Shown here: piece by piece, positions 1 through 6,867 of the stretch | Numbering within the stretch: position 1 is the first letter of the stretch | Layout of the letters: every line of letters begins with the position of its first letter | Assembly (NCBI GenBank): GCA_963839175.1 | Contig: CAWIUB010000044.1 | Coordinates: 1-17,973, forward strand | Origin: CAWIUB01 sp963839175 | Lineage (GTDB): Bacteria > Actinomycetota > Actinomycetes > Mycobacteriales > Jatrophihabitantaceae | Direction of reading: 5' to 3' | DNA: 17,973 bases | The notes under the pieces: generated by a model | What the model saw: only the letters and a program-made list of their open reading frames with translations | Told to the model about the DNA's origin: nothing | Databases searched by the model: none | Translations under genes and position numbers: made by a program

Positions 1-252
1 CCGGGTGCGAGGCGATGGTCGAGCGTGAAGGCCGCAGACATGGTTCGAGGCGGCACACCCCCCGATAGTGCCGCCTCCCAACGCGGACCTTACCTGATGG
101 TTGTCTGGATTATCGAGCGAATCACCGATTGTGCCGTGGGTAGCTGGTCGCACACGGAGGATCACCGAGCGCGTCCGGATCTGCAGAGCCGCAGAATCGC
201 CCAAATGCTGGGGAAATCTCGTGCGCTCGAGCGCATGACAACCTGATGTCAT
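1..252. other. Left-edge stretch with no recognisable gene
   Basis: Short open frames exist on both strands but none gives a recognisable protein, a convincing ribosome binding site or sustained G/C-rich third positions. The only structure seen is a perfect 14-bp palindrome, TGCGCTCGAGCGCA, at 222-235, which could be a hairpin or operator upstream of the marR-like remnant. A gene entering from the left of the window cannot be excluded. Confidence 0.5.
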
Positions 253-282
253 TTGACCGGGCCCCGCGAGCCAACGTAGCTT
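253..282 (+). promoter_or_regulatory. Candidate promoter of the MarR-like remnant
   Basis: TTGACC (253-258) and TAGCTT (277-282) are separated by 18 bp and lie about 35 bp upstream of the ATG at 318. They match the actinobacterial -35/-10 consensus reasonably. Seen by eye only, with no transcript evidence. Confidence 0.4.
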
Positions 283-317
283 GATGATCGATGTCTTGCC
301 TCGACCACGAGGACGTC

Positions 318-777
318 ATGGTGAGTGCAAGTCCGGGGCAGCTACGCCTAGTGGCGGGGGCGCTGCGCGAGCTGGTGCTCACCGCGGAGAGCTCCGCGAT
401 GCGCTCGCCGGAGAGCTCGAGGTGAGTCATCGGAGATCACGGCCCTCGGCCATCTGCATACCGACGGAGCGTTGACGCCGAGTGAGCTGGGAAGCCGCAT
501 GGATCTGACCTCAGGCAGCGTCAGCTCCTTGTTGGACCGGCTCGAACACGCTGGCCTCGCCGTCCGCGAGCCCAACCCCGATGACGCACGCAGCCTGCTG
601 GTGCGCTCCACACCGATCGGCCGGCACGCGGTGCACGGGGCGTACGAGGGATTCGAGGCGGCAGTGGCCGGCGTACTCGCCCGCTTTCCCAAGCTGGGCG
701 CGGGCGAGCTGGCGGCGTTCCTCAGCGCGCTGTCGGATGAGCTGCGGAATCGGCAGCCGTCTGGCGGCGAGGCGTAG
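318..777 (+). pseudogene. MarR-family regulator, broken by two frameshifts
   Basis: The protein can only be assembled from three frames. ATG at 318 (GAGGA just upstream) gives a helical N-terminus containing QLRLVAGALRELVLTAE. The next frame gives GELRDALAGELEVS near 384-426. The third gives SSEITALGHLHTDGALTPSELGSRM onward to the stop at 777, including the winged-helix part (SGSVSSLLDRLEHAGLAVRE) and the acidic basic wing (PDDARSLLV). That order and content are typical of MarR regulators, which normally run to about 150 residues. Each junction needs a -1 shift (one lost base), near 385 and near 427. It is most likely an inactivated regulator of the neighbouring MFS gene; sequencing error is the main alternative. 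Its 3' end overlaps the convergent MFS remnant. Confidence 0.75.
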
Positions 778-1968
778 TGGGTCGCTCCGCGCGCAGCGGC
801 GTCAGCGGAACGGCGAGCAGCAGGAAGAGCACCACGACCCCGAAGCCGAGCGCATACCGGCCATTGCCGATGATCGCCGCAAGCAGCAGGGCGCTCAGCG
901 CAGCAGCAATATTCTGGCCGGTGTTCTGCACGCCGAGAGCCCTACCCCGTCCAGGCCGGCCCGGCGAACTCGGCCACCGCGGTGTAGCCGAGTCCGTTAT
1001 CGGCCACGGTGACGACCGCGCCGAGTGCGAAGCCGACGATGGTCCACCACGCCGCGGTCCGCACGCCCGCCGCCGGTACGAGCATGGGTGCACCGCTCGC
1101 GACGGCCAAGTGGCGCATCGGCGTAGCCGACTCTCTACGGCGTCGGACCACACGCCGGCGCCGATCCGACCGGCCGCGCCCGCAAGCTGGAACCAGAACA
1201 CCAGCCGCCCAGCGGCGGTCGGATCCCAGTGCCGCTGGCCGACCAGGTAGACCAGGGTGAACCCCGGACGGCGAACTCCGGCACGACAAGTAAGGCGCTG
1301 GCCGTATGGATGCGCCACAACGCTGCAGTGCGGTACGGCGAGGAGACCGGACGGGCATCCTCCGGGCGTCCTCGCGGCGGGTCGCGGACCAGCAGTAGGA
1401 CGGCGCCAGCCACCAGCGCGCACAACACCGCAGGACACCTCAACGCGCCGTGGACGCCGACGTCATGGGCGAGCGGCGGCAGAGCCAGCGCGGCAACCGC
1501 CACGCCGAGTGGCTGGGCGGTCTGCCGGGCCCCCATCGCGACGCCGCGCTGGCGCACCGGGAACCACCCCATGACGACGCGCCCACTCGCCGCGTTGACC
1601 GAGGCGCCCGCGGCTCCGGCAAGGCCAAGCAACACCCAGAGCGCGACCGGGCCATGTGCCAGGTCCGTGAGGAACAACAAGCCGCTCGCCAGCGCAAGGC
1701 CGGTGGCTATGACTACGCGCTCGCCGTAGTGATCGGCGGCGGCACCCCAGGCGACCAGGGTGAGGAGCACTCCGGCTATCGGGGCCGAAATCACCATGCT
1801 GGCTGCGAGCAGCGCCAGATGCTCTTCGGCGCGCAAAGCGGGAACGAGCATGGGCAGGCCGTAGATGAACGTGCAGGTCGCGGCCTGCGCGGCAATTCCA
1901 AGCGCGAGAATCAGCCAACGCGAACCAGGATGCGCAACTGGGTCGAGCATTCCGGTAGCGTAGATCAT
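722..1968 (-). pseudogene. MFS transporter, broken by three frameshifts
   Basis: Starting at the ATG at 1968 (AGGAA four bases upstream), an open frame gives TM helices 1-7 of a major facilitator: GIAAQAATCTFIYGLPMLVPAL, the loop-2/3 motif GAAADHYGERVV, and the RQRGVAMGARQTAQPLG segment typical of NNP/cyanate-type MFS permeases. Near 1260 the coding sense shifts to a second frame (GFTLVYLVGQRHWD, then AAGRIGAGVWSDAV). Near 1120 it moves to a third (PMRHLAVASGAPMLVPAAGV), and near 948 back to the second (GVQNTGQNIAAALS) up to the last helix. The assembled length is about 400 residues, normal for the family. Breaks lie only in the distal 60 percent. The 3' end overlaps the marR remnant tail to tail. 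Confidence 0.8.
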
Positions 1969-1980
1969 GTTCCTGAACTT

Positions 1981-2006
1981 TGAGATTGATGTCTCAGAAT
2001 ATGAGA
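1981..2006. promoter_or_regulatory. Phased TGAGA half-sites between MFS and kinase genes
   Basis: TGAGA (1981-1985), TCTCA (1992-1996) and TGAGA (2002-2006) alternate in orientation with starts 11 and 10 bp apart, about one helical turn. They sit in the 46-bp gap between the divergent MFS start (1968) and kinase start (2015). This is the right kind of place and symmetry for a MarR-type operator; the link to the broken MarR gene is inference. Confidence 0.45.
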
Positions 2007-2014
2007 AGGGCCAG

Positions 2015-2638
2015 ATGAACTATCCGCTGGGGCTCGACGCGCTCGTTGCCCGCGCGTCGTGCCTCACCGCGACGAAGGAACGCGCCCTGCTCGGGATCGT
2101 CGGACCACCGGGGTCGGGCAAGTCGCTACTCGCTCGCCAAGTTGCCGAGGCGATCGGGCCGGCGGCTCGCGTGGTGCCGATGGACGGGTACCACCTCAGC
2201 AATCCGGAACTGAGGCGGCTGGGCAGGGCTGACCGCAAGGGGGCGATCGACACGTTCGACGCGGAGGGCTATCTGAATTTGGCGCGCAGACTGGCTGCCA
2301 ATGAGCGCGTCGTCTACGCGCCGGAATTCGACCGCGCGATCGAAGAGCCGGTAGCGGGATCGATCCGGATCGATCGGTCAGTGCGCCTGGTGATCTGCGA
2401 GGGCAACTACCTGCTCGTTGATCGCTCGCCGTGGGACGAGCTGCGGCCGTTGTTTGCCGAAAGTTGGTATTGCGAGCTGCCTGACGAGGTGCGCATCGAG
2501 CGGCTGATCGCCCGCCATCACGCCTTCGGCAAGCCCTTCGACGCCGCCCGCGCGTGGGCCCTCGGACCGGACCAAACGAACGCGCAACTCATCGAAACCA
2601 GCAGGTCGCGCGCGGACGTCCTCGCACGTACCGGATAG
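2015..2638 (+). CDS. P-loop kinase of the uridine/pantothenate kinase type
   Basis: A 207-residue cytoplasmic kinase. The Walker A motif GPPGSGKS is at residues 30-37 and is followed by PMDGYHLSN (55-63), the Asp-containing segment characteristic of the uridine kinase/pantothenate kinase-like family. EGNYLL near residue 128 matches the Walker-B-like strand of the same family. The C-terminal IERLIARHHAFGK segment resembles the LID region. Family members phosphorylate nucleosides, pantothenate or sugars with ATP; the actual substrate cannot be told here. The ATG at 2015 is chosen because AGAAGGG lies just upstream. An in-frame ATG at 1967 would add 16 residues and start over the MFS 5' end. The gene is divergent from the MFS remnant and shares its upstream region. 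Intact, unlike its two neighbours. Confidence 0.85.
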   Translation: MNYPLGLDALVARASCLTATKERALLGIVGPPGSGKSLLARQVAEAIGPAARVVPMDGYHLSNPELRRLGRADRKGAIDTFDAEGYLNLARRLAANERVVYAPEFDRAIEEPVAGSIRIDRSVRLVICEGNYLLVDRSPWDELRPLFAESWYCELPDEVRIERLIARHHAFGKPFDAARAWALGPDQTNAQLIETSRSRADVLARTG

Positions 2639-2777
2639 CCGACCGAGCAGAGCTGGTCGCCGTGCCTACGGCTCACGCCGATGTGAGGCGCCGCGTGGAC
2701 GCGTCCGGCGCGGGCCGCGTCAATCACTGTCGGTCCAGCAGGCGCGCGCGTGTTGGCGGGGCGTCGATGGGGCCGTG

Positions 2778-3170
2778 GTGAGTGATCTGTGGACGTCATC
2801 GTCCGGCGAGGAGGAGGCGGCATCCCGGCAGCGCGCCATGCGGGGTCTGGTCGTCCTGGTGGTGATTGGCATGGTCGTCGGGTTGCTGATGGTGCTCCTC
2901 GGCCGATCGCGCTCCGGTCGCGGCGGCGAGGAGCTCGTGGGCGTTGCGCCGAGCACATCGGCCAGTCAGGCCGCGGGCAGCACGATCACGTCGCAGGCGG
3001 GCGTGCCCACCCGGGACGGAACCAAGGTGATCAGCATGATCGCCAGCCGCAGCGACGGCGGGGCCTGGCTGCTCGATCCAGACATGACGTCATTCAGCGT
3101 TGGCTGGGCATACCTGCCTGCCCCGGGCGGCTCCGGCCAATACTGGTGCGCAATCCTCAAGGTCGGTTAG
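2778..3170 (+). CDS. Small single-pass membrane protein, function unknown
   Basis: About 130 residues with actinobacterial codon use. A charged N-terminus (SGEEEAASRQR) is followed by one strong hydrophobic helix, LVVLVVIGMVVGLLMVLLG, near residues 24-42, then basic RSRSGRG, a Ser/Thr/Ala-rich linker, and a small C-terminal segment ending DMTSFSVGWAYLPAPGGSGQYWCAILKVG. The topology suggests an inner-membrane anchor with an extracytoplasmic tail, although the positive residues on both sides leave orientation open. The start may be GTG 2775 or 2778; neither has a strong ribosome binding site. I do not recognise a family. The gene stands alone, 139 bp after the kinase. Confidence 0.6.
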   Translation: MSDLWTSSSGEEEAASRQRAMRGLVVLVVIGMVVGLLMVLLGRSRSGRGGEELVGVAPSTSASQAAGSTITSQAGVPTRDGTKVISMIASRSDGGAWLLDPDMTSFSVGWAYLPAPGGSGQYWCAILKVG

Positions 3171-3260
3171 CCCGCAACCCGCCCGCGTCAGCTGAGTGAT
3201 ACCTCCGACCTCGATGTCCGCTATGCCACTCGGCGCAGGCACACGATAGCCGCGCGGTGC

Positions 3261-3274
3261 GCGTTCACGTGAAC
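3261..3274. promoter_or_regulatory. Perfect palindrome CGTTCACGTGAACG
   Basis: CGTTCAC followed directly by GTGAACG. It is the same GTTCAC/GTGAAC word pair that forms the centre of the TetR operator at 16919-16949, but without the central base. It could be an operator for an unlinked regulator. No gene starts immediately next to it. Confidence 0.35.
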
Positions 3275-3284
3275 GCTCGGCATG

Positions 3285-3309
3285 GCGCCACCCTGACGTC
3301 ATGGGTGGC
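3285..3309. terminator. Hairpin between convergent genes
   Basis: CGCCACCC (3285-3292) and GGGTGGCG (3302-3309) form an 8-bp GC-rich stem around a 9-base loop that itself contains TGACGTCA. No T-run follows. Placed between a plus-strand gene end (3170) and a minus-strand operon end (3601), it could terminate either transcript, though it is about 115 and 290 bp away from them. Confidence 0.3.
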
Positions 3310-3600
3310 GGCCGCGAGCGCTCAGGGTCCCACCTGAAACCCTGGCCGAGCGCCACCAGGTTGTACGCCATTACGCGACACCATTTGCGAACCACGACGA
3401 CGTACTCGCGCCCGTGCTACCGCCATTCGGGGTCCCATCGGGTCAAGGGACAGCATGGCCACGCCGATTCCGTAGGATCCTCAGCCGCCGAGCGGCCCCC
3501 GGTCGCCGATCCCTTTCGAGAGGGGCGCGACGGGCGCGTCGCCCCGAGGGTTAGCCGAAGGTTGTACATCGACGCGCTTGGGTGCCGCAGCGTGACGGCA

Positions 3601-4503
3601 TCAGTTGCCGTTGCCAGGGTGCAGCACCACGCGGCGGGCGTCGGCGGCGGTGATCAGCGACAGGGCGAGGATTGCGATGATGGCCAGCAACACCGATAGC
3701 AGTGACATCGGTGCTGCGAGCGATGGCCCGTTGTTCGCGGAAGCTACCGGCCGGCGGCTTAGGACGCCGTTGCCCCTTTCGCCGGGGATCTGCACTATTC
3801 CAGTCGAGTTCGGGGTCAGGCCGGTCGCGGAGCCGTTTGGGTCGGGCAGCGCGGCGAGCCTTCTCTCTGGCCCGATGCCCAGGCTGGCGCGGTGACCCGG
3901 TTTCGCGGCGACTGGTCGCGACGGGGGTGCGTCGCCGGGTTGCGACGCCGGTCCGCCACGCTGCGACGGGTCCGGCTGCCCGGTGGGAGCCGCCAGCGTG
4001 ATCGATGGCAGGCTCACCTTCGCCAGCGGCAGGCTCACCTCGACCGGTGGCAGGCTCACCTCGACCGGTGGCAGGCTCACCTCGACCGGTGGCAGGCTCA
4101 CGCCGACCGGTGGCAGGCTCACCTCGACCGGTGGCACGCTCACGCCGACCGGAGGCACCGTCACCTTCACCGGTGCCAGGGGCAGCTTCGGCGCCGGCAA
4201 TCCGGGTACCGTCAGGCCAAGGCTCGCCGCCGATGTACTGACGGGAAGCGAACCAGCATTGATGACGCTGGTGGATTGCGGCGCGGCGCCAGCGGGCTGC
4301 GCGGGCAGCACGGCCAGCATGGCGAGCGCGGCGCAGCCTATGCCCGCTAGCCAGGGAAGAACGCGCCGTCGCTGGACGTTCGCGGTCCCCATCGTCTCGT
4401 CCGCCGACCGCGTTCGACACTTCGGGCCGCCGCTGGCGCTACCGAGTACTCGACAGCGCGGCCAGAAAGCTCTGCTGGCAGTATGTCCTTTGCGTCGTGT
4501 CAT
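3601..4503 (-). CDS. Secreted heptapeptide-repeat protein with C-terminal anchor
   Basis: A 300-residue surface-protein candidate. The ATG at 4503 follows GGAGG with six bases between, and the sortase stop lies two bases upstream, so translation is probably coupled. Residues 38-75 look like a signal peptide: QRRR, hydrophobic LPWLAGIGCAALAMLAVL, then AGAAP as cleavage region. Starting at ATG 4392 would give only this signal and would remove an odd 37-residue leader. Residues 112-167 are eight tandem heptads of the type VSLPPVE. A Pro/Ser/Arg-rich region follows, then a C-terminal hydrophobic helix (SLLSVLLAIIAILALSLI), ADARR and a short tail. That end has the shape of a sortase sorting signal, but no LPXTG or LAXTG precedes the helix. 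No known family recognised; inferred wall- or membrane-anchored stalk protein. Confidence 0.75.
   Translation of the reverse strand: MTRRKGHTASRAFWPRCRVLGSASGGPKCRTRSADETMGTANVQRRRVLPWLAGIGCAALAMLAVLPAQPAGAAPQSTSVINAGSLPVSTSAASLGLTVPGLPAPKLPLAPVKVTVPPVGVSVPPVEVSLPPVGVSLPPVEVSLPPVEVSLPPVEVSLPLAKVSLPSITLAAPTGQPDPSQRGGPASQPGDAPPSRPVAAKPGHRASLGIGPERRLAALPDPNGSATGLTPNSTGIVQIPGERGNGVLSRRPVASANNGPSLAAPMSLLSVLLAIIAILALSLITAADARRVVLHPGNGN
4003..4170 (-). repeat. Eight tandem 21-bp repeats inside the surface-protein gene
   Basis: Eight in-frame 21-bp units encode heptads VKVTVPP, VGVSVPP, VEVSLPP, VGVSLPP, VEVSLPP (three times, the last ending PL) and AKVSLPS. Central units are almost identical at the DNA level (core GGTGGCAGGCTCACC on the plus strand) while the outer ones diverge. 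That is the usual sign of recent expansion of the middle by slippage or unequal exchange. Confidence 0.9.
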
Positions 4504-4505
4504 GA

Positions 4506-5114
4506 CTAACCTCCGGAGTAGCGAAGCTGGGCGGAGACCACGAGGTTGTCTGGGTAGCTGTGCGCGTACCAATCGAAATCACCGGTACAGGTGACAAGTC
4601 GCAGCGTGGGTAGCGCGGTCGGCCCGTAGACGGCCGCAGTCGGGAACGCGGCCTTCGGGTATTCGGCGGTGGCGTTGACGACGAAGCTGAGCACTCGCCG
4701 GTCGCCGCGTTGCACGATGATCAGGTCGCCGGGGTGAAGCTGTCGCAGCCGGAAGAACACCGCCGGGCCGGATACCGAGTCGACGTGTCCGGCGATGACG
4801 GCCGGACCCGGATCGCCGGGCTCGACGCCGCGGGCGTACCAGCCGGCGGTCTGCCAACTGCTCGGCGGCTGCAGCGTGCCATCCGGGAGCAGGCCCAGCG
4901 GTTGCAGCGCGGTATCCACACCGATCGCCGGGATGCGCAGTCGCGTCGGCGCGCTCTGCGGCAGCACCTGCTCACGCGTCGGTGTCGGCGTTGGCGGGCG
5001 CCCGGCAGCGCGCTCGGCGCCAGGACGCACATACCCCGACCCGATGAGCGCAGCCGCCGCCGCCCCCGCGAGCAACACCGCCAGGTAGACGGCCACCGCG
5101 ACCAGGCGCCTCAC
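4506..5114 (-). CDS. Class F-type sortase
   Basis: A 202-residue membrane-anchored transpeptidase. GTG 5114 overlaps the upstream stop as GTGA, which fixes the start. Residues 4-27 form an N-terminal signal-anchor helix, followed by a Pro/Thr-rich linker (RPPTPTPTREQ). The sortase domain runs from RLRIPAIGVDTAL (58-70) to the end. The presumed catalytic His is H110 in AGHVDS and the Cys is C176 in LVTCTG. The AGHVDS and DGTLQPP motifs, together with a DUF4397 neighbour, point to class F as found in Actinobacteria. Sortases join proteins with a C-terminal sorting motif to the cell wall. Oddity: where family members as I remember them carry Arg twelve residues after the Cys (YRDN-type motif), this protein has P188 in SYPDN. 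It is the middle gene of a three-gene operon. Confidence 0.85.
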   Translation of the reverse strand: MRRLVAVAVYLAVLLAGAAAAALIGSGYVRPGAERAAGRPPTPTPTREQVLPQSAPTRLRIPAIGVDTALQPLGLLPDGTLQPPSSWQTAGWYARGVEPGDPGPAVIAGHVDSVSGPAVFFRLRQLHPGDLIIVQRGDRRVLSFVVNATAEYPKAAFPTAAVYGPTALPTLRLVTCTGDFDWYAHSYPDNLVVSAQLRYSGG

Positions 5115-5998
5115 GGCAAACCCCCCGCGGCTGCCGCCCGGCGGCGCCGGCGCACCGCGAGGACCGCGCGCAACACTGCCCAGCCGGCGAACACGACCGC
5201 CAGTGCGAGACTTCCGATCGGCGCCGCCGGCACACCCGAGCCATGCCCGGAGATCACCGCGGCCATCCCACCGCCGCCAGCCGGAACCGGCCCGCCCGGC
5301 GATCGGCTGGGACCGGCCGCATCGGCCAGGGCACACACCGCCAAACGCCCGCGGGGCCCGTCGAACAGCACGATCGAGGTCAGCCTGCCGGCAGCGATGG
5401 AAACCGTGGCAACGGTGCGCAGAGGCTGCCCGGACGCCGCGCTCCCCGCCACCCGCCACGTCCCGGCACGCACCGCGTGATACGCCGTGACCCCGGCGAA
5501 CGCGCCATCGTGGACCAGGACGGGCCCCGACACCAACTCGACGTCGGCTTGCCGCGCGCGGGCAGCGGCCAGGATGAGGCGAACCCGACCCGAGCCGGGC
5601 GACGGCGCGGTGAGATCGTCGTGTATCAGCAGCGCCCGCACCGTCCCGGCAGCGGCGACCACGCCGAGTGTGTACGCCGCGCCCGGCTGCGCGTCAACGA
5701 TCAGCACCGCTGGCGCCGCCGCCCCCGAGCGCACCGTAACGACATATGGACCGGGCGGCAGCGCCGCGTACCCCTCGACCGTCGGCGATCCGCCCGGTGG
5801 CACGACAAGGTGCCGGCTGGCGCCCGCGTATCCGGTGAGCCGCACGTCCAGCGCTCCCCCGCCGACGCTGAACCGGGCCACCCGAATTGCGGCATCCGGC
5901 ACGCCCGCCGCACCCGCCGCGGGAACGCCCGGGCCGACCAGCGCCGCGGCGATCAGGAACAGACCCGCCACGGTCACCACACACCATGACCGATGCAT
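5111..5998 (-). CDS. Secreted DUF4397 protein with C-terminal membrane helix
   Basis: A 295-residue exported protein. Residues 1-31 form a signal peptide (SWCVVTVAGLFLIAAALVG, ending AAGAAG). The body contains the DUF4397 pattern: AAIRVARFSVGGGALDVRLTG, then LPPGPYVVTVR, then AAYTLGVVAAAGTVRALLIHDD, then RVRLILAAARARQADVEL. A Pro/Gly-rich spacer leads to a final hydrophobic helix near residues 258-280 and a basic RRRRR tail. DUF4397 proteins are often encoded beside class F sortases in Actinobacteria, and this is the first gene of such an operon. No LPXTG-like motif precedes the helix. The ATG at 5998 has GGGGA upstream. Function is unknown; the domain has a beta-sandwich-like character and is likely structural or adhesive at the cell surface. 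Confidence 0.85.
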   Translation of the reverse strand: MHRSWCVVTVAGLFLIAAALVGPGVPAAGAAGVPDAAIRVARFSVGGGALDVRLTGYAGASRHLVVPPGGSPTVEGYAALPPGPYVVTVRSGAAAPAVLIVDAQPGAAYTLGVVAAAGTVRALLIHDDLTAPSPGSGRVRLILAAARARQADVELVSGPVLVHDGAFAGVTAYHAVRAGTWRVAGSAASGQPLRTVATVSIAAGRLTSIVLFDGPRGRLAVCALADAAGPSRSPGGPVPAGGGGMAAVISGHGSGVPAAPIGSLALAVVFAGWAVLRAVLAVRRRRRAAAAGGLP

Positions 5999-6204
5999 CC
6001 CGGCATCCCCGATCCCCCTGGGGAACGTGTCGGGCGGTGCGCTCCCCCGAGCCGCTGTCCCGAACCGTTCAACGAGCGCCGGCCGATGTCGATACGGCCT
6101 CCGTGCGCTCAGCCCAACATCGCGGCGAGGTCAACCCGAGTGGCCACCGCAGCTCGTCCACACCGGCACCGCCTGGGCGTTGAACTACCGCCGAATGCGA
6201 CACG

Positions 6205-6381
6205 GCCCCGCATCGTCACGACAAGCTCGAACCCGAACACCTGGAGCGCCGCTACGCGAAGATGATCAGTACCGGAAGTGCACCTACCGCAGCGCAATCA
6301 GGCTCACCCGACTTACGCACCGCGCTGAATAAAGCGGTGCGGCGAGGGCATGTGACCCGGAACGTGGCCGTGCTGGCACCT
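6205..6381 (+). pseudogene. Tyrosine integrase fragment (core-binding domain)
   Basis: In the frame of ATG 6262 the translation reads HDKLEPEHLERRYAKMISTG, then SAPTAAQSGSPDLRTALNKAVRRGHVTRNVAVLAP. This is the core-binding (SAM-like) segment of actinobacterial phage-type integrases, where the usual wording is close to KLxPEHLExLYAKMxxxGLAPATVxxVHRTLRTALNEAVRRGHxxRNVA. The middle (PTAAQSGSPD) looks scrambled, there is no proper start, and the catalytic domain is missing. A fragment of the C-terminal half lies 1.9 kb to the right (8284-8664). Confidence 0.7.
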
Positions 6382-6385
6382 GGGA

Positions 6386-6413
6386 CGAAACCTGTGGTCG
6401 GGGGTCCGGACGG
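6386..6413 (+). repeat. Integrase-tail repeat, left copy
   Basis: This 28-bp stretch (core GTGGTCGGGGGTCC) matches 8524-8551 with two mismatches. In the right copy it follows the end of the integrase catalytic fragment, so it marks sequence normally lying just after an integrase gene. Here it follows the core-binding fragment directly, so the catalytic part has been deleted or exchanged between the copies. Confidence 0.7.
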
Positions 6414-6428
6414 TGGGGCACCGGTCGG

Positions 6429-6462
6429 CCCACGGAGGCTTGCACATCACACGCTTTCGAGG
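6429..6462 (-). repeat. att-like copy of the tRNA-Ser(CGA) core
   Basis: 34 bp identical, apart from one base, to 8687-8720 in the tRNA-Ser gene, covering the anticodon loop, variable arm and 5' half of the T stem. Anticodon loop to T arm is the usual crossover segment of tRNA-targeting tyrosine integrases. The adjoining bases to the right keep only weak similarity to the tRNA and those to the left keep none. Interpreted as the remnant of an attachment site or of a second, decayed junction. Confidence 0.75.
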
Positions 6463-6650
6463 TCTGCCCCTGGGCGTTCGGCCCGGTCCCGTGCCGAACT
6501 TTGCTCGGTCGGTAGGGCCCGCCGAAGCTCGCCGAACGGTCGCGGACGCCAACGAATGAGACGGAAACTGAGACGACGCGCTGGTTATCTCCGAGCTGGT
6601 GCTTCGACGGCACCGCTGCCAGTGCAACTCGTGAGATCATCGGCGTGACG
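6463..6650. other. Non-coding island sequence
   Basis: No gene seen. GACGGAAACT at 6560-6569, within a slightly longer match, recurs at 8511-8520 just behind the integrase catalytic fragment, so a third scrap of integrase-end sequence may lie here. Confidence 0.4.
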
Positions 6651-6663
6651 GGAGGTGGTGGCG

Positions 6664-6867
6664 ATGACGGCGAGTGCGAAGCATGGCTCGGAGTGGTCCG
6701 AGGATGACGTGCCGACCGAGGAGCTGGCGCGGCGGCAGGGTGTGCGGCCGATCACCTCACTAGACGAGCTTGACGCGCTGGCGCATCCGGGGCTGTGGGA
6801 CTCCGATGACGAGTACGAGGAGTTCCTGGAGGACTTGTACGCGTCGCGGCGGTCCGACATCGCGTGA
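6664..6867 (+). CDS. Antitoxin of a VapBC-like pair
   Basis: 67 residues, acidic overall. The start at ATG 6664 is set by GGAGG at 6651-6655. The protein contains a short Lys/Ser N-terminus, WSEDDVPTEELARRQGVRPITSL and a very acidic C-terminal half (DSDDEYEEFLEDLYASRRSDIA). It shows no classical ribbon-helix-helix or AbrB N-terminus that I can recognise. It resembles small antitoxin-like proteins found directly before PIN-domain toxins, and the assignment rests mainly on this context: its stop overlaps the toxin's GTG start as GTGA, the usual coupling for such pairs. It would be expected to neutralise the toxin by direct binding; any DNA binding is uncertain. Confidence 0.7.
   Translation: MTASAKHGSEWSEDDVPTEELARRQGVRPITSLDELDALAHPGLWDSDDEYEEFLEDLYASRRSDIA

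Larger units (their letters stand above)
3171..3600. other. 430-bp gap with two palindromes, no recognised gene
   Basis: No convincing coding region was found. An open stretch around 3330-3500 on the plus strand translates without resemblance to anything I know and lacks a start signal. Structure seen: a perfect 14-bp palindrome at 3261-3274 and a hairpin at 3285-3309, listed separately. The gap separates the plus-strand membrane-protein gene from the 3' end of the minus-strand sortase operon. Confidence 0.5.

Noticed and set aside
25..475. Overlapping short open frames at the left edge on both strands
   Set aside because: No recognisable protein, no ribosome binding site, and the stretch from about 384 is better explained as part of the frameshifted MarR remnant.
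3301..3699. Plus-strand open frame of 132 codons in the gap before the sortase operon
   Set aside because: Its end runs antisense through the surface-protein gene, the translation is low-complexity and unfamiliar, and no start signal is seen.
4003..4170. Regular 21-bp repeats considered as a CRISPR array
   Set aside because: There are no unique spacers. The units abut and encode in-frame heptapeptides within a secreted protein.
3983..4594. Plus-strand frame with TGGRLTST repeats
   Set aside because: It is the antisense reading of the 21-bp repeats. The minus strand carries the signal peptide, ribosome binding site and operon context.
5243..6332. Long plus-strand frames opposite the DUF4397 gene
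   Set aside because: Arg/Pro/Ala-rich antisense translations typical of high-GC shadow frames. The opposite strand has a signal peptide and domain match.
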